Shown in pieces: positions 21,901-36,900 of a stretch of DNA of 60,000 nucleotides (position 1 is the stretch's first letter; each line of letters begins with the position of its first letter). The notes under the pieces were generated by a model. That model ran no database searches, had not been told where the DNA came from, and was given only the letters and a program-made list of their open reading frames with translations. This DNA is from Bolinopsis microptera (lineage: Eukaryota > Ctenophora > Tentaculata > Lobata > Bolinopsidae), in NCBI RefSeq assembly GCF_026151205.1, contig NC_087075.1, positions 3,200,359-3,260,358 of the forward strand, written 5' to 3'. Both the position numbers and the translations under genes were made by a program.

Positions 21901-24900
21901 ATGTAGCCTGATGGTATGAAGGTGTGTGTTTTAATGATGGTGGTATGTAGCCTGATGGTATGAAGGTGTGTGTTTTAATGATGGTGGTATGTAGCCTGAT
22001 GGTATGAAGGTGTGTGTTTTAATGATGGTGGTATGTAGCCTGATGGTATGAAGGTGTGTGTTTTAATGATGGTGGTATGTAGCCTGATGGTATAAAGGTG
22101 TGTGTTTTAATGATGGTGGTATGTAGCCTGATGGTATGTGAAGGTGTGTGTTTTAATGATGGTGGTATGTAGCCTGATGGTATGAAGGTGTGTGTTTTAA
22201 TGATGGTGGTATGTAGCCTGATGGTATGAAGGTGTGTGTTTTAATGATGGTGGTATGTAGCCTGATGGTATGAAGGTGTGTGTTTTAATGATGGTGGTAT
22301 GTAGCCTGATGGTATGAAGGTGTGTGTTTTAATGATGGTGGTATGTAGCCTGATGGTATGAAGGTGTGTGTTTTAATGATGGCGGTATGTAGCCTGATGG
22401 TATGAAGGTGTGTGTTTTAATGATGGTGGTATGTAGCCTGATGGTATGTGAAGGTGTGTGTTTTAATGATGGTGGTATGTAGCCTGATGGTATGAAGGTG
22501 TGTGTTTTAATGATGGTGGTATGTCTTCTACCCAGTGTCATCTAGGTGTGTAGTTTTACATCTCACTTATAGCTCCTTATCTTAGTTTTAACTAGAAATT
22601 CGGAGTGTGGCCAATATCAACCTGGGCTTTAAATAATGAATAGGACTTTCAAAAGTTAAATACTCAATGTGACGACAAATGTGAAATTTTAAATCCAGTT
22701 GTCGCTACATGCTTACATAGACCGGCCGAATATAATACCTTACAGTTAAAATTATGAATCATGTTAAATGACCATGATTTGAGTGGTGTGATATGATTTA
22801 CCCGTTATTCTCGAACGTACGGAAATGTTAACATTAACATTAAATAATCCCTTCCTCATTAATTTGTTTAACTCTATTAATAGTTTCTTTATAGTTTCAT
22901 CACGAAATTAATTTTGCAGGAGAAGAGTTTCTTCAAGCGAGTAAATGCAAAGTTGTCACAACCGAACATTTTCATTCTCAACAACAGGTGGGATTGTAGT
23001 GCTGGCGAAGATACGGCTACTAGAGATGAGGTCAGTTCTATCACAATATCACGTGACGTCATCACAATATCACGTGACGTCATTACAATATCACGTGACG
23101 TCATCACAGCACAGTGTGGACCCAAAACAATACATGGGTTTTGAACTCTTTTCTTCCACGAGATTTTCAAATTTTGGAATATTCAAAAGTGGCTTTACCC
23201 TAGGTGCGGTCCCAACATCAAGACAGAACCATTGAGTTTATTGTGGATGAGCTGGGTCTGATGACGAGAAAGGAAACAAGTGAACGTATCTTCTTTATCA
23301 GCGCTAAAGAGGTTAATTAGTGGTTAATTAGTGGTTAATTAGTGGTTAATTAGTGGTTAATTAGTGGTTAATTAGTGGATAATTAGTGGATAATTGGAGG
23401 TTAATCAAAGAGTCATCTTTCAGCCTATTATTGGTGATCATTATATCATTAAGTAATGCTGCTGAAGGATAGTGATTGGACATCTAAGGAAGCGAAATGA
23501 AAATAGTTTTAAATTTAATGTTTGTTTTCTATTTTGTTAAGTTTATTTTTTACTGTTTATTTATCAGGCTCTGAAGATAAGGATGGGACAAGCATCAGAT
23601 CTCGCTCAGGGCTGGGAAGAAAGACACAAAGAATTTGAGGATTTCGAACATAAATTTGAGGTAATTTTCAATCGTGACATTAACAGTTCAATTAGTTAAT
23701 TTACATTATAATTCTGACTCATTCATTGTTATATCGTTATTTTAAAATTATTTCACATTATTGGTGTACATGTTAATATTTTATGCGTAATATGGCCGTT
23801 AATTTGTCTCTGAAGTAGAACTAAACAGTGTTCCATACAACACATGACACACTATCATGTACAATATAACTTTTAATAGTATTGTGTGACAAAGTTCAGC
23901 TTGCTTGCAACCGTGTGATAATCAATCACGTGATGGCTTGTGTGTACAGTGTAGGTTAGGTATTATACATTACATTATATTTACTGTGCATAACATTATA
24001 TTAAATGTACGAAACATTATATTTACTGTGCATACCATTATATTTACTGTGCATAACATTATAACATTATCACGTACAAGCTACAAAGGCCAGTAAAAGG
24101 GAAACACACGTACATTGCAATTGGCTCATCTTAAAATTACACGAATTATCCTTTGTGGGGTAATGTTACTTCTAAATACATCTAAATACTTAACATAGTT
24201 GTCGTGTGATAGCTAATTAATTATTTATACCAGTGGCCAGCATATCAATTATGCATATCAATTACAAGTTCATGTGATAATTGCTTACAGTTTAATATTT
24301 CCCGATTTATCGTTTTTGCGATAAGCACAGTTTTTGGTAGGGGTTTATAATCTTACCTCTATTTTATCGCTACATTGTAACTGCCGCTGTGCTGGCACTG
24401 TGTTTTTCTTAATTAATACAAGTACAAGTTTCATGATGGAAGACCTGGTTTCCCTTTAACACTTTGTAAGTTTACCTATGTTACTACTGTAAAGCGTGAG
24501 GACTAAAACGGCGGGATCTCGACGCTAATTACTGAAGCTATGAGTTGAGACGATAAATCAGTGTTTTCAGTATGTTTAAAAATAAAAAGCCATTGAAGGC
24601 AGATTTGGCAAAACTCTTGTTTAATGGTAAATGTAACTATTATGTGAGCAATATATGTGAGCAATATCCTGATAATATGTATACGAAATACGAATTAAAT
24701 GCAATTATGGTTTCCTCTGTCTATGTTTTATACATACAACGTATATATATACATAAATACATACAACGTTACAACAATGAACGGCGTATTACGCGCTGTG
24801 GTTGAATTTAATACTGTTTAGAATGTGTAATAGCTTGATTGCTATTGCTGTAAAATCTTTTAATTTACAGTTATAGATGAGACTATAACTGGCACGCAAT

Positions 24901-27900
24901 TATCAGAATTTTCAAGAGAGCCGCTGTAACGATAAAATAAACAAAGTGTATAATTGAAATAAGAGTAATATTACGAGTATCAAACACATTACACGGCAAC
25001 AAAGCAATCTCACAAGAGTTTTGGAAGCAAATTGATTTTCGGCGAGCTTAAAACTTTTCAGAACTTTGAGAATGTTGTAAGTTATATTAGATATCAATGA
25101 TCATCATATTCAGCGAGACGTTTCACCTGTACGATTATCTGCACTTTCAGGCAACTGACGCTCAAACAATAGATTCTAACATTTAAGATTCACTGACCAC
25201 TGTTTCTTGTGGGGGGTATCCAATCGTGAAAAATTGTGAAAATTGGTGAATGATTTTTATGGTGAATCGAGTTTCCAAATTGTAAAATTTCACCATTTTT
25301 CACCATTTTTCACCATTTTTCATCATTGGAAACCCCCTTTCTTGTGTCTTCATCAGCTCCTTCTTTCAATATTCACATGAGATGTACGTTGCTTCAGTTT
25401 TCATTCCTTTGTAGCTGCAGATTCTCACTCAAGCTAGACTCTATCTCCTTCCTTGAATCTTGCTCCCAATCCCCCCTAAACACCTCCCTGTTCCCCGGGG
25501 TGGGGTGGCGATGAGCCCCCTCCCTGTTCCCCGGGGTGGGGTGGCGATGATACTATCTCTTTGTACAACCAGTACAGTACTCTTTACAAAGAGACACCTG
25601 TGTTTGGTTCTGTCCCAGTGTAGGTAACAGTAGAGGAGAGAGCATGTTTCACATTTAAACTGGTGGGGGAGGTCATGTTGAGTGCAAGTGGGGAGGCAAC
25701 ACGTGACTCCTAGTCGGGGGTAATCCATACTGTAGGTGTGGGAGTTAGTGTTTTTAATTTGAACAATGAAATCTTTATATTAAAATATTATAACAAAAAC
25801 TGGAAAATAAATCTGCACACGAAATAGTGGTACTCGCAACTGAAATGGAAAATGAAAGAAAGAAGTTAATACCGATCACTATCATCCATGGGCTGAAAGG
25901 AACTTAAAAGATTAGATAGTGTACTTGTCTGATTTGAATCAGACAAATTCTTGGAGATGTGAGACTTGGAAAAAGTCATGATTAGAAAAGTCTAAACGGT
26001 GGGAAATCGGCAATGCTGTCAGTGTGGAAGTGGAGTTACCAAGAAACTCAAAAATCTATCAAGAATGACATTATCAATTCCACAAATAGCTCAAGCTCTC
26101 TTGGGCGTGGTTCAGTTCACTCATGTAGGGTATAATGTTACAGTATTCTTACTCAAAGTTGTTTTTGGCTTTTTATTTCTGTCACAACTACGGATTTAAT
26201 TTAGCAGCATGGATGGGGTACGACCCTTAATTGTGAGGTGTTAAGCCACATTTGTAGGAGTCACATTTGTAGGAGTCACGGACTCAGGGTCAGATCCAGG
26301 AGTCACGGACTCAGAGTCAGAGCCAGGAGTCACGGAATCAGGGTCAAAGCCAGGAGTCACGGACTCAGGGTCAAAGCCAGGAGTCACGGACTCAGGGTCA
26401 GAGCCAGGAGTCACGGACTCAGGGTCAGAGCCAGGAGTCACGGACTCAGGGTCAGATCCAGGAGTCACGGACTCAGGGTCAGAGCCAGGAGTCACGGACT
26501 CAGGGTCAGAGCCAGGAGTTACGGACTCAGGGTCAAAGCCAGGTGTCACGGACTCAGGGTCAGAGCCAGGAGTCACGGACTCAGGGTCAGAGCCAGGAGT
26601 CACGGACTCAGGGTCAGATCCAGGAGTCACGGACTCAGGGTCAGAGCCAGGAGTCACGGACTCAGGGTCAGAGCCAGGAGTCACGGACTCAGGGTCAAAG
26701 CCAGGAGTCACGGACTCAGGGTCAGAGCCAGGAGTCACGGACTCAGGGTCAGAGCCAGGAGTCACGGACTCAGGGTCAGATCCAGGAGTCACGGACTCAG
26801 GGTCAGAGCCAGGAGTCACGGACTCAGGGTCAGAGCCAGGAGTCACGGACTCAGGGTCAGAGCCAGGAGTCACGGACTCAGATCCATCAAAATAACTACA
26901 CAAAATAAGGACGTTTAAAGTTTCTGTTGGCCTTCATGTTGTTATCCCGGCTGCGGCCGTGGAAGAATCGCTTATATCGATTGTGAGAAAATGGCTTTAA
27001 AACGATAGAAAAAGTATCGCAACACAAGCATTTGTCTAATTTCAAAATAAAGCAAGAGTATAAAAGACACTCACTCCTTTCATAATATCACCTTTATGTA
27101 AAGATGTCACGAAAGAGACTAAAGAGCACTTTGGTCTATTGACAATGTGATGACTATTTGAACCGGACGCGGACATATTATTTCGACAATGAATATCACA
27201 GACTTGATTGCGCCTCAATACAATAAGAATTGATCTTTATTCAATTTGCTTGCTAATGTTGCCAGGTTTGTGATATTATCATTAGTATTGCTGTCGTGAC
27301 GTAGTTTACCCTATTATGTCCTATGTTGAAATTACATAGCATGTTTTAATTATTACACATCATGTAGACGAAAGTCAAAACTTATGTCGTTTTGACCAAA
27401 CATGGGTCCATGTTACGATAATGTCGGTCAGAGATAATAATCCACTACAATCTAGAACTTTTGATAGCTCTAAACGAAATTTTCATACTTCTTAATCATT
27501 AAGATTGTATGGAGACAATTAAGACGGCACAACTTTAACTTTATCGATAAAAGATATGCAAATACAGAAACTGTTCATACAATTGAAACATATATAATGC
27601 AAATTTCCAGTATGTATAATTATATAATGTATTCCCTATGTTATAATAATTCTGGGTACCTAAGAAAAATAACATTAACATTAAGAGCACAGCTAGCGTT
27701 ACGATGTTGTGGTGCATCACCACTGCTGTAGTGAAATACAGCGGGAGTTGGGCCACTGCTGTAGTGAAATACAGCGGGAGTTGGGCCACTGCTGTAGTGA
27801 AATACATCGGGAGTTGGGCCACTGCTGTAGTGAAATACAGCGGGAGTTGGGCCACTGCTGTAGTGAAACTTTCATTAGTTTAACAAAAACTTTCACTTCC

Positions 27901-30900
27901 CCGATATTTCCCACATTGTTCCTGCTGATTCATGAAGATGCTAGGATAGCCCTACTCTGAAAACCACACAGCTTCTGTGGTCTTGTTACCGGTGGACATT
28001 TCAATGAAAAATTGAGAGATTCTCGTAGTTCATCAGCTGTTGTTTCTTCTTTCGTAATCTCCAATGCTTGGTAGAAATCTGCTATTCTCCCCCGTGAACT
28101 GTAAGTATGGGCTCTGAAATTATATAACTTTGTGAAGTTTACTTGAATTACAAAATAAAGTTTAATATCTTAAAATAAAGTTTACATACTATAGAGTTAA
28201 GAGTAGCAGATATAGCATATATATGTACATATATATATATGATATCTATACTATATTTTAAACTTGACGAAATTTCCCCGGCAACGGGGACATAGAAGAA
28301 AAAACACCGAAAATCGACCTCAAAATGACCCTCTGGTGAAGCCAAACCCAGCTCGCAAATGGAGTTGAAACCTCGCCATTTTTAGCAGGGTTGTAGAAAA
28401 AGGATAGGAATAGGCTATAGCATTCTTAGAATTTTGATTTAGGCTTTAGATTTTTTATAATTAACGTCGGAAGTGAGGTTAAATAATCGTTAGAATAATG
28501 GCGTTATTTTAGCAAAGGTTTACTGCGCTGTTGCGTAGCAACGATAAAAATGCACGTGCGCGAGCAAGAACATCTTAACTACGCGCGTTGTTATGCTGTA
28601 TGCTACGTCATAACTTCAAAACTAGCTCACATTTACGCTCACGCTATGACTTATATTCATAACTTTGGTTGTGATTGGTATTTTTTGATGCGGTAAAAAG
28701 TATCGTTTTGGGAATCCGAATACTAACAACGCTGTCGCCATTGTTAAATAAATTCCATTATGTCTACTGTATAACAGAGCTGTATGATGAAGAGAAATTA
28801 AAACATAACTGATTTTTAAAATTTCCTCGAACAAAGCTTTCGACTAGCGGGTTTCTAGTATTATATATAGCATAGTTCATTAATACTGCTTCTGGCATTA
28901 ATTCCTAATGGTTTTACCTACCTCTCATTGTTGGATCCTGATAGCTTGAATAACTGTATTGACTTGATTAAGTGTCTCGCCCGATGTATAAAACAGAAGC
29001 CATGTTTGCAGTTCTCGCAGTATGCAACCTGACTAGCTTGTGGTGACTGGGTGTTTCTTTCATATCGTGTTTTTACTTTCGTATTGTTCAAATGCACTTC
29101 AACCTGCAATCAGTGATGGGATTAGTTTTTGATTCCTCTATAAAATAGACACGTTAATTGAATTATTAGCCAATATTATCAGTTCTGGACTGTAAGAGAG
29201 GTTACCTGGTAATAACCTGGTAATAACCTGGTAATCTAGTGTTGTCTTTTCAGCTGGCTGATTCCTAATCACAATCTTATGTGGTCTAGTAGCTGGTGGA
29301 CGTTTCAGGAAAAAGTTGTGAGATTCTCGTAGTTTATCAGCTGTTGCTTCTTCTTCCCCAATCTCCAATGCTTGGTAGAAATCTGTTATTCTCCCCCGTG
29401 AACTGCGTCTATCTGCACTAAAGGTTTTTAGCTTAGTGAAAATTGCAAGATAACGTAACTTTAACATGGTTAATGCTTGAGATATTCACAATTTCTTGAT
29501 TTTAGCTCATGTATGAAATTACCTTGGATTATATGGCACTTTTTGTTGAGCTGAAGTGCGGAAATCTCTACCATTTAAACCATTTCCTGCAACACTTGGT
29601 TTGTAACAAAACCTCTGCTTTTGTATCTTGTAATGTACTGGTACAGGATGAAGGTGCGGTGTCTTGTTTTGATCTCCACTTGGTTTATTACACTCTTCAT
29701 TTATGTGAATGTTTACCTGAAGTTGATATTATTTAATTTATTCATTTATTTTATATTAATTTGTATTACCCTTGGACTAGAGATGGTTCGGTTTACCAAT
29801 AAAAACTGTATACACAATTGAAACTCCTGAAAAATCCTTCTCCCATCATTTAAATGTTACACTCAAATTTACATTTATCAAAGGATCCTCATCATGCATC
29901 ATTGGTATCAAATCCCCACATTCAGGACATGGCACTTTTCTTTGGGCCCGTAACGACATAGCAACTGTTAACCTTCAGAGTAAAGGATAATTTGAAAATG
30001 GTATTAACCCAAAATGCTAAAGATGAAATAGAAACAATTTGTTTAAATGTGGAGTTATCTTGCCTTTGTCCAACTCATGTGAAGACTGTTCCAGACTGTT
30101 CTAGTACAATTTATCAAAGGAACGTCTTAAAGTTAACATATTTGCAAGATTAACACATTTACAAAATTAATTTATTAACAATAGCACAATTGAATACCTG
30201 ACTACATAGTATATATACTAGTGAGCTGGTCCTGGAAATAAGAACAAGAATTGCGCCGGTTAGCGGACGCTAGATCTCCATCAACCATACGCGTAGGCAC
30301 TAGGCAGTTACAAGTTTAAAGAACAAAAGTCATCTGAACAAATGAAAAACCGGCTGCTATCAAACAATTTTTGAGCTCATTGTTTCATGTAAACAGTTTG
30401 TCAACTGTAAGCATCTAAGACTTAAGTTACCAGGAGAGTTTGAAACGGAGAAAATGTGAGAGTAGGACGTAAAATTCGCAAAAATATCATTTTACTGGCG
30501 GTGTCAAAAAAGGGAAAGTTTCTATTCGGTACACAATATATTTACAAGTACAAACCCGGCCTGAATATAAAAAACTATAATTCAGCTTACAGGTTATACC
30601 ATTAAAAGGAGTAGACTTACTATAATCAGGAGGTGACCGGGACATGATTTCAGGCCTGACCGGGAACGGGACCGGGACCGGGACCGGGACCGGGACCGGG
30701 ACTGAGATTATCAATTTACCGGGACCGGGACCGGGACCAGGATACAAAATGTGACTTGACCGGGACCGGGACTGAGATTATCAATTTACCGGGACCGGGA
30801 CCGGGACCAGGATACAAAATGTGACTTGACCGGGACCGGGACCGGGACCAACAATCCAATTTTACCGGGATGACCAGGATGACCGGGATGACCGGGATGA

Positions 30901-33900
30901 CCGGGATTACCGGGACCAAAACTGGTATTCTCATATTGAAAGCTGCAACTTTCATTTACATTATAATTGAACAATTTGAATAAGTAATAACTAGAATATT
31001 AAATTAGAAAAAACTAGAAAAAACCCGTCAATACTCAATATGGGGCATGGGCCTAATGTACTACACCAATAATGTTCATGTACTGATTACTCAAGTTCAC
31101 CCTCATTCCTCATTCCTCAATCAATGATCCCTCAAATTATTCAACAGTTTCATTCTCCAATTCCAATTGACAATTGGGCGTAGCCCGAGTTGAAAACTTG
31201 ATGTTACTTTGCACTTATGAGTTATGTAACGATATTAGTTACCGAGTAGAAATAGCTTTGATCTACACTGTGTACACACTACACAGCAGGGCAGTGTAGT
31301 GAACACTCCCAGCGAGCAAGACCACGATCTACGTTGTTTAAAGATGAAATTCACAATGAATGAAAGTGAAAACTTAAAATCACAGTGAATGAAATTATGT
31401 AAAAGATCCCGGTCAAAATCCCGGCAAATTTGAGTGATTGACTGGGACCGGGACCAAGAATCCTGAATTAACCGGGACCGGGACCGGGATCATAAATCAG
31501 CATTTGACCGGGACCGGGACCGGGATGAAAAATGTGACTTGAACGGGACCGGGACCGGGATAGCTCAAAATTGCCAATCCCGACTATAATAGCTACAATA
31601 ATAACCCAGATAGCTCGAGATCACAGTCTGATCATGGACATTGAATATGGGGAGTAATATATGAGAGTAAAAGATCAAATTCATAACATAAATTTTAGTG
31701 GTAGTTTCAAAACAAAAAACAGGGCAAAATATCTTTCGGGAACACAATAGAATTACACGTAAAATTTCGGCCTAAAATTTCAAGGTTTATCAACTGAAAT
31801 AGTGAGCAATTCAGCAATTTATATAGAAATAGGATAGGAGGTGAGCTGATACATTCTTTGTATCACTATTGCCGTGGGAAGTGTAGTGTGGAATAATATG
31901 GGGATACTGCTGTAGCCACTGTGTATCAATCATCATAAATATGGTGCACGTGCAAACTGTTTTTTAGTTCATTAACTATTAGTTTTAACTTTCAAGCCGC
32001 AAAATGTGACCTTCATCTGCATCTATTAGCTACATGTTGCCAGATTGTATCTCGTTCTTGCGGGCTATATTATGTCATATAGCCCGGCGGGCTGAAACAT
32101 GTCATTTGCTCGCGGGCTGTATCATCAGCATTCAGCAGGCTGAGAAATATCGGGCCCTTTTTCTAGCGGGCCCGCTGTAGTAAAAAGAGTCCGCTAGTGG
32201 ATATAGTGGAGTACACAACCTTAACATAAAAACACTGTTAAATGCAGCACATGTTTTACGTTGTGACACCACGAACAACCTACCTAAGCTACTATACCCA
32301 TTCTCAATTCCTACCACTTCTAACCATCTTATACTTTTTTAGAAAAAAAAAGAAGTTGATGAAAAAATATTCTGGAGGGAGTGAAACAGTCAAATCTCAA
32401 AAATGTCAGTAAAATGATTGCAATTTTAACTCAAAAATTGATGATATCATAGCATGGGCAGAGCACAAAGCTATACAGTACAACAGAAGAACTAGTCTCA
32501 TCAAACAGAAACAATATCTCAGTTATCTCGCATACCATTTTACTATCACTGCGATTGTCAAATTTTCAATCTTCCATTCTTCTACTGCAAAGAATGGAAT
32601 TCTGAGGAACTCTACCATTCTTCTACTTCAAAGAATGGAATTCTGAGGAACTCTACCATATGGGTAGTTGCGTCTAATTATAAAATAATATACATAACGA
32701 AGACATATTTGTAACAAAGGATAAGGGAACAAAGACTAAGCATATCTCTTATCTATTATAATATTATGATTATGATACAAAGGTTTCTTTCTGCACGCAC
32801 AACAAATACCCACGTACAAATGTGAGTGTTTCCAAAATTGCAAAATGCTCAACTAATATAATAATTATCTTTCTGCGGATGTATTTATATTTATTTTGAG
32901 CTTATAAAACGCTTATGAACTTATTCTTACTTATAAAAACATGTCGAATAAACAGGAAAAAGGAAGTTCCTGCTGTAGATTTTGCATGTTTGCGTTTTTG
33001 TTTAAAACAGAAACACGGATCAAGCAACAATAGCTCTTTTGGGCAATTCCACGGTAAGGTTCCACTTGGTGAAAATGAAAAATGTTAAGATAGGCACCTA
33101 ATTTTGGTTCAAATATGTTCATTAGACTCTTAACCTTACAGGTCAACAAAAGTTTTTTGTTTCATATTGCATTAACTTTTGATTTTTCTCATTCAAAGGA
33201 ACACTACTCGGAAATGAAAAAAATCATTCAAATTTTCAAAGGGCCATAGTTTGGGTATGCAGCAATATTTCTCTATGAAATTCCATACACTTAAGCATAG
33301 GCATAAGAATGAGAGCCATGGAAAGTTTCAAAACCGTTACTCAAATACTTTTTCTAAAAAATGTCCACAAAGATGGTGTCGCGTCCGTCACAAAATTAAG
33401 CAAAAAAGTTTTTTCAGAGCCACATAGTGCTATTTATATTTAAAAAACCACTGTAACCTATCTCTTCTGAAGGTAAGGGAGTACCGTAGAAATTATCAGG
33501 CTTGTATCTTTTAAGAAAAAAATTTTGGAAGGGGGGTCCCAACTTGTCGCGTCTGTCACATTTTTTTGAAAATGCTCCAAAAAATCTTTTAACAGACTTT
33601 AAATGCATTTTTGTTAAAGCTGAGACCGTTCTAAACAAAACGATGTTGTCAAATCGAAAATTGGACAGAAAATGACTGAGTTATGTATAATTTTGTATAT
33701 GCCCATATATGGGCGTACGGCTCACTTTTAGCCATTTTTATCCATATTTCCATTATTTTGACTAAAACCAAGACAAATTGAAGTCAAACAAGGTTTGACT
33801 ATGTTGACTAGACTATCAAATAACATCATATGCAATTCAATAATTAAATTTACTGAGTTTTGCCATTTTATTTGCCTTGACCTTTTTCAGGGGTAAAAGG

Positions 33901-36900
33901 CACAAAAAATGGACTTTACCCTATTTTCGCATATTTTTGAAGTAAAAATTCAATATCTTCCACATTTTAAACACTAAAGTAATGAAACTTTTGGGAGATG
34001 GTCTCAACAGTGTGATGTGTTGAACATAGATGAATGTTTTACCAGAGTTATAAATTTGTTCAAGTAGAGAAATAATTGCTGCCCCTTGATTGATACCCTC
34101 GCGTATGCCCAAAATGGACGATTTTGGCTATTGCAGACCTCATGGAAGTACTAGCGGCCTAAAAATTGGCATAAATATAGAATGAAGGTCACTGAACAAG
34201 ATAAAAGTGTCAAATAGAAGATTTGGAGAAATTGAAAAAAAACGTGTGTCCGTCACAGTCACGTCCGTCACAATTTGAAAATGGCGCCACGCAAACAAAA
34301 ACTGAGCAATCTCCAAAAAAATGGTATCTCAGAAATCCCTAAACCTTTTTCTATCACTGCATGTCCAAATTAGAGATAATAGATAACGTTTTGAGATAGA
34401 TTTGGGTACCTTCTGAGTAGACACCCAAAAAAAGTGTCATATTTAAGTCGCGTCCGTCACAGGGGTGCTATCTCAGAAAGTAATAATAGTAGGGGTCTGA
34501 AATTTTCACACAACCTATAGAAAGGTTAAATGTGGACTAATAAATAGTTTAAGCTGATAAAGAAGCAACATCCTGAGCACAACATTCGTTTGAACTTTAA
34601 AAAATGGCATAATCGTGGTGTCCGTCACGGTGGAATTGCCCTTTTCATAAAAGAGTTGGGAAGAGTTGGTTTTTTCCAATATCGAAGATTTAACAGGAAA
34701 TAATTACAGACCAGATGAGGGGAAACAGTTCTGTTGTTTTAACAGAAAACTGGCCTTCTTCTTCCTCATAAAATGATAGAGAAACTTCTTTTCTGGAAAT
34801 ACAATTTTTAACACTGCGGCTTGGTTTGTCGGTAATTGTCTTGTCGTTATTATTATATACTAGAAATCCCATGGTCACAGAGACATAACATTCTTATGTA
34901 AAACATTCTAAACACAACGTAATCACAAAAACCGATCATTCCGTTTACACCCTCGTTACTAAGCAAAGTTCTAATTTTACCTAACTTGTACGTGGGCGGT
35001 CATATACGCACAAAGAAAACTTTGAATTATAATACTAGAGAATTTACGTGTAGCAAACTAAGCGAAATAACTGCCCTGTTCGAGATATGTTATCAGAATG
35101 TTTTTATGGCATGTTATCTTAAATATTTGCTTTTGATGAGGTTACGTGTCATGGTGAGTTGGTTTGGAAGAGATATTACGTTGGAGCTGCTGGAAGGACA
35201 CCGTTGTAATGTGTTATACATAAACCCATGTATATTGTATAATCACCTGTATATGAAGTTTATAAACCATATTTCAGAATTGTTTATCAGCATCGGCTAT
35301 AAACACAAAGTTCCATTCTCATGGACTGAGAGGCCGTGACATTGCTAACAGCTTGAACGAATCTCTCAAGAAAATGGAGGAACTATCTTTTAATTACAGG
35401 TTTTTGGGCGCCTTTTTAAAAGTTCATTTTATAATATTGGAGTTTCTGAAGTACGATATCAGCCAAATAGTATGATGCTGTTTGATCGCTGATTATCAGG
35501 AAAAAAAGGAAATCACTAGATTATAGGTCATGCTGTAATATGTGAAGAATTTTCAAATAGGATTGCTAACTATTCACAATACAACAGGAAGAAATGTGAG
35601 GAGGAGAGAAAAAGAAAAGAGCAACAGCTAGACTTCGTCTTGAAGGAAAGTGAAGCAATCAAACATTACTTTAAAAAGAAGATTGAGAGTGTCGGATCTA
35701 ACGTAGAAGAGTTAGGTAGGACATTATTTGGTTTATTTTATAACTATTCAATCAGTAGATTATTCTAGAACTTATCTTTGAGGCCCATGGGCAACTTGAG
35801 GCGACTTATATCGACCGGTCGATATTAGTCGACATTGGTCGACATTAACCGGTATCCACCTTTTTGGAAAGGGGGAGCACTTGGCCAAGCAAAGCGAAGC
35901 GAGGTCGGTCAGGCCCATGGCGACTTGAGGCGAATAATATCGACTCGACCAGTCGATATTAGTCGATATTTTGGCTGACTCTACGCCTTATTTTAGTACA
36001 TTACATAGTATACATTGTATATTAACTAAAGGTTAACTGGCTCCGACTTCATAGCCTCAACAAATGTAATTACTTGTAGTTGTGAAATTAATTTATAATT
36101 TATATCCTGAATATTTAGAATATTTAGAATATGCGATTTATAACAGAACTTTCTTTTCGTCCAAACATTTGTGGTATTTTGTTTTCGGTAAACTTTATTT
36201 AAATTATCAGTGTCGGATGCGTTGAGAGAGGAGATACTTAGGCTGTCTAACACTGTTGATTCCTTCTCGTACCCCTTTCAGAAAGATTTCATCAACAAAT
36301 ATAAAGCAGTAAGAAATGAAATACAGCTTTCTTCGAGCAGTTTTTTGATCCGATGTTTTTATTATCTCAACCGATTGGCGAGACTCCGTCTATGAAATCG
36401 GTGTTTTGAAACATAATATAAATGTACCCAAAAGCTACACCCAAAAGCTGTTTCTGTAACTTTACAGCTAATTGATTTTGTCATTTGTCAGAACACAATT
36501 AGTCTTCTAACATTCTCGGTTAATTTCAGGAATTAGAAAATCATCTGGAAGAACACTTAGGAAGAAATCTGATGGATCGATGTCATAACAGGATATCAAA
36601 AGTGTACGAAGAGATGAAGAACGAAATGTGTGGTGAGTTGTACGTATATCTAATCATGTTAATCATATCCTGTCTCATTAGTTATGGCAGACAATTAGTA
36701 GTCTATCCATTGCTTTGCAACCAACTTGTGACAAAATTGTGGCAATTACCATATTTATAGAACTAAAACGTATCGCGCGATCATATTTAAAAGTCGTGAG
36801 CGTCTTCACAACCGTCTGCTCTACGCGCGCCGCATTCAGAACACGCGCGCACGTGAGTGGCATGGTGTCAATGGTGTGAGATATGAATTTGGTTCCGCGC

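Noticed and set aside
18810-24068. CRISPR-like arrays
   Set aside because: Units are contiguous with no unique spacers and the locus is eukaryotic, so these are minisatellites.
30487-30974. PGPGPG/VPVPVP peptides on the minus strand
   Set aside because: By-product of the GGGACC array. Several frames are open equally.
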